Shown piece after piece: positions 47,001-56,143 of a DNA stretch of 64,000 nt. Every line of letters starts with the position of its first letter. Position 1 is the first letter of the stretch. Source of the stretch: Lagopus muta (lineage: Eukaryota > Chordata > Aves > Galliformes > Phasianidae); assembly GCF_023343835.1 (NCBI RefSeq), contig NC_064436.1:70981545-71045544 (forward strand), given 5' to 3'. The position numbers and the translations under genes are program-made. The notes beneath the pieces were generated by a model, which made no database searches, had not been told where the DNA came from, and saw only the letters and a program-made list of their open reading frames with translations.

Positions 47001-49833
47001 CAGAGCAGGCAGAGCTGCAGGAGCTGCACTGGTGACACAGAGCTGGACAGCATCACAGCAAAGGGCCCAGGATTGGGGCAGAGTGCCTTTGGCACCACAG
47101 GAAGTGGTGAGACCAGGGCGAAGCTGTTTGCTGGGGGCAGAGCAGCTGCCCCACGTGCTGCTGGGATTAAGCAGGAGGTGCCACACATTGCCCAGGCTGT
47201 GGCTGCAGCCTGCATCTCTGCCTCCACCACCAAGTCTGGCAGCAGCAGTGCAGGGTCAGAGGGAAAGAGCAGCTAGGCCTTCCCTGGGGTCATGCAGGAT
47301 GGCAGCAAAACGATGGTGAAAGAGACCCAAGATGGATGCAGATCTTGGGACAAGGGCTGCCACACTGTGCCAGCACTACCAGCAATGCTGAGCAAGCTCC
47401 TCATCCATGTGAGCTCAGGCAAATGGGAGGTACACGGCCTTTCCAGCTTCCCCACTGCAGAGATAGCTCCTTCCCAAGGCCTCCTTGTCCCCAAAGGGCA
47501 CAGCACATGGTGCTCCAGGCCTCTCTATGCCTTCCACTCAGACCCTGCATCTCCAGCACCTGCCCAGTGCATGGGATGAGGCTGCTCTGCCTGGGGAATG
47601 ACCGGCCTGGGAAAAGAGCATCTCTTCAGGGGGACAAGGGACCACGTGTACCAGACAGGTCCCACCAGGATGGACTCATCCCGCTCAGCACAGCCCAGGC
47701 CCTCAATCTGTTCTAAGCAGATCCACATTTGTAGGATCCACTCAGACAGCAGAGAACGGTGGGGCAGGACAGCCCAGCTCTGCCCAGGGCACAGCAAGGC
47801 TCAATCCCAGCCCCTTACCTCCTGCCTGGCCTCGTGCTCCGGCCCCTCTTCCTGGCTGCACGCTTCAGCCGCCTGCAGGGCAACACCGTGGCTGCACCGT
47901 CAGCAATGCACACAGCACTGACCCACGCTGTGGGCAGCACAGCCACAGCCACACACTGCGCAGCACACCCACAGCTGTGCCCAGGGCAGCACACCCACAG
48001 CTGTGCCCAGGGCAGCCCACTCATGGCCAAACCCCAGGACAATGCGCAGTGGTGCTTTGGCAGCGACCCTTCCCAGCTGAGCACAAACCACCCCTCAGCA
48101 CAGGGTTCCCCACACTTCCCACCAGAGGGAAACATGGGGATGCATGACTGCCAGAGACCAAACCCAGCCATCTTGGGCAGAGATGTACAGGGAGGACCAA
48201 CAGCCGTAACTCCCAGCTGTGCCATGGCCCCCAGCTGGGTTAGCAGTGCACACATGCCCTGTGAGACCTGGGCAGGCCAGGGGGATGCTGAACAGCACAG
48301 CCTGCTGTGCCTCAGGAGCGCTCCTGCATCCCCGGTCCCACAGGCTCCCAGCCAGCCCCACTTACTTGTAGAAGTTCCTGTTCACCTTCTTCTCACTGGG
48401 GAAGCCCATCATGCCGCAGATGACGCGGCTGTTCTTGCTGTCCCAGCCCTCATCACAGATCTGTGCCCAGCCATCCTTGTAGCGCACCTCCACGATGCCC
48501 TCTGTCACTGGCAGCCGCCGCTGGGCCCCTGACACCACGGCACGCAGACGGACCTCCTCCACGTGGCTCTGCTCCGTCTGCAAGGCATGTCAGCCCCAGC
48601 AGCTGGCACCCGGCGCCCAGCACTCTGCCAGCCCCTCCCCAGGGTGTCCCACAGAAGAGGTCCTCCATCCCTGGGGAGGAGCAGGGACAGGCAGGTCCCA
48701 CAGCCCTGCAGGAAACCTCCAGTGGCACTGAGAAGCCGAGTGCCCAACTCCATCCCACGCAACCCTGGTTACAGGGTGCATCTCTGGGAGCGCAGCAGGA
48801 CACGGCTGCCATCCCTTCGCTGCAGGGCAGGCCGTCTACAGCCCCCTCACCTCGATGACATTGGAGTCTTTGAAGCCTGGGATGCGCTCATCCTTGCAGA
48901 TGACGCCCGCATCCTCCTCGTGGCTGCAGTCGCTGTTCCCCCAGCCGCGGTGTTTGCAGTCCCTGATGCTGTTCTCGTTCCCCGCACAGTTCACATTGTC
49001 CAACCAGATCCGCCCTGCCGCACATCGGGGATGGGGTGAGGGGGGACAGAGCCCATGCAGCAGCCCCCAGAGCAGAGGAGGTGCCGCTACACACAGCAGT
49101 GTGGGGGCATGGACTGGGGCAGCACAAAACTGGGGCCAGGCACACAAAAAAAGAAGGCTGGAAGGTGGAGGGAGTTTCCAGCAGACACAGAACATGAGCA
49201 GCAGGGGGACTGTATGGCACCTGGCACCTCGTCTGCGCTCAGCATGCCGCACCACTCAACGCACCCTCACAAGCACAGCCCTGCAGCCACCCGCAGCACC
49301 CAGAGAGGTGCACAGCCCCACAGTGCAGCGCACACAGCCTCCCTGAGCATGGGATGGACACACATATGAATGCACATGTAGAGGTTCCCGTTCTGCTCTG
49401 CACATACACACGCATGCAGGCACACACATGCGCACATTCATGCTGCAGGCACCGTGCAGACAGAGCCCTGCTCGGCTCCAGCGCTGCACGCGCAGACCCA
49501 CGGCCTGGTGACCCCCATCTTACCAACTCCTTTGCCATACTTGGCGCTGTGGGCCCAGCCGGTGGCCCCCACGAAGCCGAGCTGCCGGCACAGCACCTGC
49601 GCGTTGGCCAGCGTGAAGTCATCGTCGCAGATGGTGCCCCACTCCTCATTGTAGAACACCTCAATCCGGCCCTCATTGTGCTTGCGGGGATACCCAGCCA
49701 GACGGAACTTCAGCGGCGGCACGGAGCTGTGCGTGGGGCTGGGGGGGGTGGGCTGCGCGCCGCTGCCCCACATGCACAGCCCGCCCAGCAGCACCAGCAG
49801 CTCCTGCCAGGCCCTCGCGCCGCAGCGTCCCAT
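41025..49833 (-). CDS. LOXL3: LOXL3, lysyl oxidase-like 3
   Basis: LOXL3 is a secreted and nuclear copper amine oxidase that crosslinks collagen; nuclear LOXL3 is reported to deacetylate/deacetyliminate STAT3. Thirteen coding exons give exactly 753 residues, the human length: 49524-49833, 48851-49014, 48366-48577, 45319-45538, 44807-44987, 44346-44500, 43620-43793, 42981-43143, 42489-42732, 41873-41988, 41630-41766, 41289-41400, 41025-41098 (TAG). A signal peptide ([20 protein letters not shown]) precedes four SRCR domains, each split over two exons. The basic Gln-rich linker ([12 protein letters not shown]) between SRCR2 and 3 matches the human nuclear-signal region. The catalytic domain has the copper site [24 protein letters not shown] with the LTQ lysine, and [12 protein letters not shown] with the LTQ tyrosine. 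A 3' splice site at 49837/49838 shows that a non-coding first exon lies upstream in the CpG island. Extra exons are listed separately. Confidence 0.97.
43327..43482 (-). CDS. LOXL3: Second, alternative exon for the first half of LOXL3 SRCR4
   Basis: This 156-nt exon (52 codons, phase 0 at both ends) starts [16 protein letters not shown] and contains GTVCSDGW and CRQLGLG. It sits between the exon at 43620-43793 ([16 protein letters not shown], ending NHGLQ like human) and the second-half exon at 42981-43143. Both copies have good splice sites (CCCGCAG acceptor, GTAGGT donor here) and either one keeps the frame, giving 753 or 747 residues. Family knowledge says each SRCR domain has one first half, so mutually exclusive use is most likely, but inclusion of both also stays in frame. 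The sequences differ at many sites while keeping the Cys and Gly framework, so this is an old, selected duplication rather than a recent artefact. Confidence 0.8.
45008..45130. repeat. Degenerate GCACAGCATG-type tandem repeat
   Basis: About twelve imprecise units of 10 bp (GCACAGCATG, GCACGGCACG and variants) lie in the LOXL3 intron just upstream, in transcription terms, of the SRCR3 first-half exon. Confidence 0.85.
45727..45786 (-). CDS. LOXL3: Candidate 60-nt cassette exon of LOXL3 encoding a basic peptide
   Basis: The segment has a strong acceptor (TTGTTTTCTGTTTTCCAG), a good donor (AGAG then GTAAAT) and a length divisible by three. Its phase fits exactly between exons 48366-48577 and 45319-45538. 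Inclusion would insert [20 protein letters not shown] into SRCR2 after NFYK; KQKRR and SRKR resemble a bipartite nuclear localisation signal. It is not part of the 753-residue human-type protein. Real use is inferred, not shown. Confidence 0.55.
46660..46820 (+). mobile_element. Possible CR1 LINE 3' remnant
   Basis: CAGAGGCTTTCAGAAGCC, a later TGGACCAGAACCCTGAGCCC and CCCTTCCAGCTGGGATTATC resemble a worn CR1 3' end in plus orientation, in the large LOXL3 intron. Divergence is high. Confidence 0.45.
47819..47872 (-). CDS. LOXL3: Candidate 54-nt cassette exon of LOXL3 encoding an Arg/Lys-rich peptide
   Basis: A CCCTGCAG acceptor, a GGAG/GTAAGG donor and a length divisible by three frame a segment with the same phase as the flanking SRCR2 exons. 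It would insert [18 protein letters not shown] after NFYK. The polypyrimidine tract is weaker than that of the 45.7-kb cassette. All combinations (none, either, both) keep the frame. The strong basic bias, repeated in both cassettes, argues that this is selected and not chance. Confidence 0.5.
47961..48016. repeat. 26-bp direct duplication
   Basis: CAGCACACCCACAGCTGTGC followed by CCAGGGCAGC occurs twice in direct succession in the LOXL3 intron, with a single-base difference at the end. Confidence 0.8.
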
Positions 49834-50900
49834 GGCCCTGCGGGGAAACGGCATCAGGGTGTGCGGGAGAGCCGCGCCGCGCGGAAACAGCCGCTCAGCA
49901 CGCGGCTCTGCTCATTGCCAGCACACCTGCGCGGCCCCAGCCAGGGCCAGCCCTGCCGTCGCCCGCCCGCTGCGCCAGAGCTGCTGCTGAGCAGCGCCGC
50001 CCGGTGCCCCCCGCGCCTCATCCCCTGAACGCGGCCGCTGCTACCGAAACCGCGCTGTCGGACCGCACCGAGAGACGGCGATGGCAGCAGCGCCCAACAG
50101 CCCTCGTCACCCAGAGGAGAGGCAGCGGGAAAAGGAGGAGGAGCTGGAACAGGAGCGGGGCAGCCCAGGGGGCTCGGAGCACCGCGAGCCCTGCAGCCCG
50201 GACGGAGCTGCCGGTGGCGAAGAGCTGCCAAGCCGCGCTCCCACCCGCTGTCAGCAGCGCAGCAACCGGAGCGCGCTGCATTTCACCTGGGAGGCGTTTT
50301 CTTCAGCCTTTCAGTAACGGCTGGGCTCCTCAGATACCCGCGGGAGATGGCGGCATTTCTGCATCGGCCCCGGCGGCAAACAGCGCTGCCGGCATTTCTC
50401 TGTGCACCACCGGAGCGCGCCCCGTCCGCCCGCCCGGCTCCGGGATCAACTCAGCCCCGCGCAGCGCCGCACGGGCGGCCCCAGCCCCGCTCCGGCCCCG
50501 GGCGCTCCGCAGCTCAGCCGTCGCGGCGGGCCGACGCCAACCCCTGCAGGGCGCTCACATCAGCTCCGGCCCCGCCGTCCTCTGTCACGGCCCGGGCCGT
50601 GGGGGACGCACTGCGCTGACGGGGACGGCGCCGGGGGGGGGCAGAACCCCGTGAGCCCCGGGCTTGGCGGTGCTGCCCGCTCTGGTACTGCGAGAACAAA
50701 GCGCGGCCCAGCGGGAAGCGACTTTGCGGACAGGCAGCAGGGAAATGCTTTGCTGAACTTTTTAATCGGCCTTAAGGCAGGAGGGCAGAGCCGAGGGCCG
50801 GCCCGGCCCGCTCGGGGAAGGCGCCGGGGTTTGCCGGGGGCGGGCGGGGAGGGGACGCGTTTCTTATTTTGCCCACGGGTCAAGGGGACGCCCCGACCCT
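49834..50900 (-). promoter_or_regulatory. LOXL3: CpG-island promoter and 5' UTR region of LOXL3
   Basis: About 1 kb is CpG-dense and begins right at the LOXL3 start codon. An acceptor immediately before the ATG shows that a spliced non-coding first exon lies in it. A plus-strand frame at 50081-50317 begins MAAAPNSPRHPEERQREKEE, but there is no family match, so I do not call it a gene. Confidence 0.7.
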
Positions 50901-53900
50901 CCCGAGTAAAGCAGTGTAAATCTGCAGAACTGCATGCATGCACGTGCCGACCAAAAAGTGCCCATTTCAGCACGCCCGGTCGAGGCGGCGCACGCTGAAT
51001 GCACGGAGACCAAAACCTCACCTGCGTATGCAATGAACGAGAGGCGAGCTCTGCTGCGGCTGACTGCAGGCTGCTTTGCAACGGGGCCAACACGACACCG
51101 AAGGGCAGCAGTACAGTTAACACCAATCTCTACAATTCTTCAGAAATGGCCCATGTCACAAAGCTGCTGCGACCCTTTATGAGATCACAGGTCTGGTTAA
51201 TTGGAGTAACTGTGTTGATATAACAGGCAGAGACTGGAAGGCATTTGATTCATCCTGCGTGACCTTTTAATGAATAATTAGCACTCAACAAAATCAGTGC
51301 ACCTTCCTCTAAGTGGATTAAAACCGGTCACCTGCTGGAACTAAAATGCGGCTACAGCTGGGAAGCCCCCCATCAGTGGGGGACTGGAGGGGATCACATG
51401 CTTTTCCAAAACAAAACTTCGTCTGGAAGAGGAAAGATGTTCTCTCTCAGTTCGCAAAGATGGAAATGGTGAAAGCACACAGAGCCGCAATGGACCAATG
51501 TGGGCTGATGCAGCCACATCACTGCCCTCGGCCAGAAGGGACACTGAACAGCCTTCAGTCAGGAACAAAGCATGCAGGCAGAGACCAGAACACAACGCCG
51601 GGGAAAACACCCAGTGTTTGTGCGGCCACAGAAACCACCCCGTGCCCACAGTCACAGTCACTATGGGCACAGGGCTTGGTACACTGCTACGGACTGGAAA
51701 GAACCACCAGCGCATGCAGGGCTGCCAGCCCATGGCCAACAGCCCCAGCCCACACCCTGACACCACCGGTGAAGGAGGGAGCCGTGCAGCAGCGCCAGCC
51801 CACAGCAAACACCCCCAGCCACTCCCTGACACCCAGCTGGTGCTGCCCTGGGACACAACCCTGGTGTCGCCCTGCTCTGCACCCACAGCTCAGACAGCCC
51901 AGCCCTTGCATTCGGCAGCTCTGTTATTTCTTCTCTTCACAGTCCTTAGTTGCTCCTGAATCTGCACAAAACCCCCCATCTCTCTGCATGAACCCCACTC
52001 AGCCCTGCCATGCATCCCGCTACCTGAGGAATGCCCTGGTGAGGTCTGTGCAGGACTGCAGCACATCTCACGCCGTATCCAGACTGTGGCAGCAGACAAA
52101 TCCCCTTTCTGAGGGGTTGTGCAGAGCACTCCTGCCACCCCCCAGCACAGTGATGGGGCTCGGACGCATCCCGTTGGGCAGAGCAGGCTGTCCTCAGCAG
52201 ACACATCCGTGGAGCTGGAGAGCAGCCCTGCTCCTTGCGCCTGCCCAGGAAACCTCAGGAATGTCCCAGCCAGGTGTGCGCTGGGCCTCTGTCACCTCCT
52301 GGTGGACACGGGGCTGGGGTTGGCAGTGGGCACCTGAGAGCACCACAGACTTGGGGCACTCTGCATCCCCTGCCCCACTGCAGCGTCCCCGTGGTGCAGC
52401 ACTGCTCAGTTTGCTCCCAACCAGCCCCACCGCTCTGCTCTTCCCGGCGGACTGCGAGGGCTCCCATTCCCAACACCTCTGTAGGAACTGCATCCTACAG
52501 CCAGCCAGCCTGCTGCCCTCATTGCTCCACTCCCCTGACAGAGGGGCTGCTTCCTCTGGGGCCTTGGCCGTGCCATGGGGGAGAACTAAGAGACAGTGAC
52601 AATGGGGCAGGGACTGAGCACGGGGGATGCTGGCCCCAAGGATTGCCATCCAGCACCCACAAGTGGAACAGGCTCAAGAAGGGGCAGCTGGAGCAGATCT
52701 CCCTGCAGCTCAGTGTATTGGCTATGTGTGCACATCAGCAGCCAGGCACACATCATTTCTGCAGCGCAGGGACTCAGCAGTGCTGCTCAGGAGGCCTGCA
52801 GCATGCATGGGCAGACAGAGCAAAGCAGGCCCTGATGCGTGGAAGGGCTCAGAGACGACCGACTGGGGACACCCATCTGCAGAAGGAGGAAGTGGCTCCC
52901 TCTGTTTATCTTTCCTTGGGAGGTCAAGAGGTGACACGATCACACTCTTCCAGGGCCACGCTGGGGCATCTCTGGGAGCTGGGGTCACGTCCCCAGCAGA
53001 AGGTCTGGTGGGTCTCATGGTTCCAGGCACCAGGTTCTGCTCCCTCCCCATCTCCTGGGGCCTCAGAGCCTGGCTTCCTGCGCCAGCCCTGTCGCAATCC
53101 GGGCTGCCTGGAAGGCCTCCATCATCCTCCCACACTTCGGCAGTCCAGGGGGGCTGGAGCAGAGGTCCATGACAGCTCCTGCTCAGCTGCCTGCAGGGAC
53201 CCCACGGGACAGGAGGAGCAGGGGACGCAGAGCCACGGCTAGGGCAGGGAGGAATGAGCTGAAGTGCTCCTAGGAGTGCTGGGGAGCAGCCCAACACCAC
53301 CATGGCAGCCCTGCACACTACTGGCACTCCTCACACCACCACCTCCCCATGCAGTGAGCTGGGGGCTCCCTGTCCTTTGCTGCTCAGGAGGCAGAGTGCC
53401 GAATCCTTGCCCTAGCGCTGTGTACCTCCATCCCAAGCAGTGACAAGGACAGCCTCAGATGGGGATAGAGCACTCTGCTGCACTTGGGGCTGCACCTTCC
53501 TTCCCCTCCAACTCTGAGCCCTCTGGACTGCCCGATGTCCCCCATTCTGCTGTCACCCTCTAAGTCAGGGCATAACAGATCATTGCAGATCCCGATACCA
53601 CTCTGTTTCCCTGGGACACAGCAGGGCCTCCAGCTTTGCCTGCTCTACTCTGGGCTCCCCTGGGTTCCTCGGGGCAGGCAGGAAGGGGAGACCTCAGAGG
53701 AATGTGTAGTTTCTGGGGAGCAAGCAGTGAGCTGGGAGGCAGAGCTGCTGGGAGGGAGAAGTCCGGCTCTGCACAGGAGGATGGCTGGGAGGATGCAGTA
53801 CCACCACCACCATCTGACCCAGGCCCCCCAGCCCTCACACCTCACATCTCTCCATCCATCCTCTCTTCCAAGAGCCACAGCAAATTCCACCTTCGCTAAA

Positions 53901-54220
53901 ATTCTGTCTTTCCTCTGCCCTTTGTAAGCCGCAGATCAGCAAACGAGCATCCTGAAGCCAGGACACTCTCAGGGATACATGCAGCACCCTCTGACCCGCT
54001 GGATCCTCTGGGCATCCCTTCCCAGCAAGCACATGCAAAGCGCAGGCAGTCTGCGTGACATAAATCCTCTCACCCTGCCAGACACGGACGCACAACTAAA
54101 ACATTACACAGTTCCCCCATCCACTGCTGCCGGCACAGCACACAAAGCGAGCTTTCTGCAGCGGACACGAGGCGCTCTCCTTACAACCACAGACGGGGAA
54201 AGTCCATCTCACCGCCCCGC
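50900..54220. other. Gene-free stretch upstream of LOXL3
   Basis: In human, DOK1 lies next to LOXL3 here; I find no DOK PH or PTB domain sequence on either strand. An AT-rich patch at about 51120-51330 (with GGTTAATTGGAGTAACTG and TTTAATGAATAATTAG) stands out and could be a conserved regulatory element. The 417-codon plus frame at 51346-52599 has no family features and probably is chance. Confidence 0.5.
51724..51838. repeat. Two degenerate direct copies of a CAGCCCA-rich unit
   Basis: CAGCCCATGGCCAACAGCCC and CAGCCCACAGCAAACACCCC, each followed by a CCCTGACACC stretch, are diverged direct copies about 70 bp apart. Confidence 0.6.
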
Positions 54221-55210
54221 GCAGACGTGCGCTGACATCCGGAGCTCTGAGGCAGTAAGGACACGTCGTGCCCCGCACGCAGCCCCCGCGGCCCCATTCA
54301 TTCCCCGGCGGCAGCCGAACCGCACCCCGAGTCTCACTCCGCGCTCCCGGCCGTGCCCCTCCCGCACAGCGCTCCGTGCGAGCCGCGAACCCCCACCGCG
54401 CGGCCCGCAAAGCGCACCCACGCGGGACGGCCCCACTCCGCGCCGGCGGTATCGGCGGTATCGGCGGTATCGGCGGTATCGGCGGTATCGGCGGTATCGG
54501 CGGTATCGGCGGTATCGGCGGTATCGTCTCCCGCACTCGCCCCGCGCCGCAGCCCCAGCACTGCCCTGCGCTCCGGCACGGCCCGGCGCGCCCACTGCCC
54601 CCTTCCCCCCGGACCGGTTCCGCTCCGGTCACCCCGGCAGCCCCGGCCGTACTTCTCTCGTTCCCTCGGCTACACGGCGGCGAGAGGCAAAGTCCGTCCG
54701 CCCGTCCGTCCGTCCGAGCGCTGCGGAGCCGGGCTGTGCCGGGCCGCGCTGAGCCGCTCCCTCCTCCCCGGCCCGCCCCGCGCACTGCCCGTGTCAGGGG
54801 CCGCCCCCCACCCCCCGGCCCGCACCGAGCAGCCCCGGCTCCCAGCCCGCAGCTCTCGTGGCGGAGACGTCCGGCGGGAGGGGTACGGCCGCTCCGGAAC
54901 CCCGCACTCCCGAGCTGCTTCTTTCCCCCGGCGGCTCCGCTGCACGGCTGCTGCTGCCCCCGGGACGGAGCCCCTGCACGGGACCAACACCGCGGCCCTC
55001 CCCTGCAGGATCCCCGTCTCTCTCCGCCCCGGGACCCACGGTCGTCCCGGGACCAGAACCGGCTGCAGCCCCCCCTCGGAGCCGCTCTCAGACACAGAGC
55101 AGCGCGTCCTGGCCAGGCACGGGGAAAGCAGGGACTGCCCGTGTCCCCACTGCTCCGGGTACCTCGGCCACTCTTTAGCCTCTTCCCTGCCGTACGGGTA
55201 CGGGGCAGCT
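54220..55210. promoter_or_regulatory. Orphan CpG island
   Basis: Roughly 1 kb of CpG-dense sequence lies between LOXL3 and the 3' end of the OGA-like gene, so neither gene's start explains it. It holds the nine-copy minisatellite at 54445-54525. Long open frames on both strands are not recognisable proteins. It may start a non-coding RNA or a gene with unrecognised exons, or be the remnant of the DOK1 promoter expected in this place. Confidence 0.6.
54445..54525. repeat. Perfect 9-bp minisatellite, nine copies of GGCGGTATC
   Basis: Nine uninterrupted identical units span exactly 81 bp. Each contains two CpG sites at the GC-rich joints (TATCGGCGG), so the array adds about 17 regularly spaced CpGs to the island. 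Because the unit is 9 bp, every frame through it encodes a three-residue repeat. Confidence 0.98.
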
Positions 55211-55621
55211 ACGGAGAGGCAGCCTCCCGTGAGCCCTTCGTCCCTCCATCCCTCCTTCCAAACTCTTTCCCCACGACCGTGGCAGGACAGACAGACGTTC
55301 ATTCTACAGCCCTGCTGGCATGAGGAGCCCCCAGAGACCCATAACGGAGCCATTGCCACAGGAGACCCCATCTTGCAGAGGAGGTGCGGGGACCCTGGCT
55401 GAGCACACGCTGCCAGCACTGGGGCCATTCCTCATTGTGGTGAGGGGTCCCAGGCCGGGGAGCAGCTGGAGGCAGAGCTGTGGCTGCCACTGTAGCCGAA
55501 GTCCCACTGTGCTGGCTGCAAGCACGGGGCTGGGTGGCTGGCAGCTATGGATTGCTGGAAGGAGTCGGTGGTATCCCAATGCTCTCCCCATGAGATGACC
55601 AACAACAAGGCCAGCAAATGC

Positions 55622-55627
55622 TTTATT
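55622..55627 (-). terminator. Poly(A) signal of the OGA-like gene
   Basis: Plus TTTATT reads AATAAA on the minus strand, about 520 nt after the stop codon at 56144; no nearer canonical signal is seen. Confidence 0.75.
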
Positions 55628-56143
55628 ACCAGGGATAGAACTTTCATCAGTCCTTGGGCAGCAGAATTGTGTCTGCCTCACTGTGCCCCGTGCAAGCTTG
55701 ATCCAAGGCAGCTCCTGGGTGCTGAGAACCAGCCCCAGCCCCAGCCTCCCAGCCTGGGTCCACACGGGAATGGAGAGCTGGGCAGCCCCACCCGCAGGAC
55801 TGGCACACTATCGTGCTGTGCTCCAGGACCACCACCCCACACTTGCAGGCTGGGAGCTCTTCACAGCCCAGGGATGCCCTGCATCAGGGTGCTCAGGGTG
55901 CTCAGCCAGCAAGAGTGAAGGTTCCCAGTACCCATATCTCCCAAAAGGGCAGAAATGCTTCTCTCTTGCCAAAAAGCCCACAGCCTGGTGCACTGCACAC
56001 ACCCCACGAGCACCTCGCTCACCCCCAGCCCACGCTCCCACATCCCTGCCTGGCCCGAGAAGCTCCACGCTCCTGATTCCTCCAGTGATCCCGTGTGGGA
56101 TGGGGCCCCGTGGTGCTGCCCCATGGCTGCCCCTGATGCTCGC

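Noticed and set aside
50081-50317. Short plus-strand frame MAAAPNSPRHPEE...
   Set aside because: Lies in the LOXL3 promoter island, antisense, with no family match and no clear splice donor.
51346-52599. 417-codon plus-strand open frame upstream of LOXL3
   Set aside because: Composition follows the local GC bias, with no recognisable family and local degenerate duplication; not supported as a gene.
54268-55402. About 350-codon plus-strand frames over the minisatellite
   Set aside because: Produced by the stop-free 9-bp array and CpG island; no protein family.
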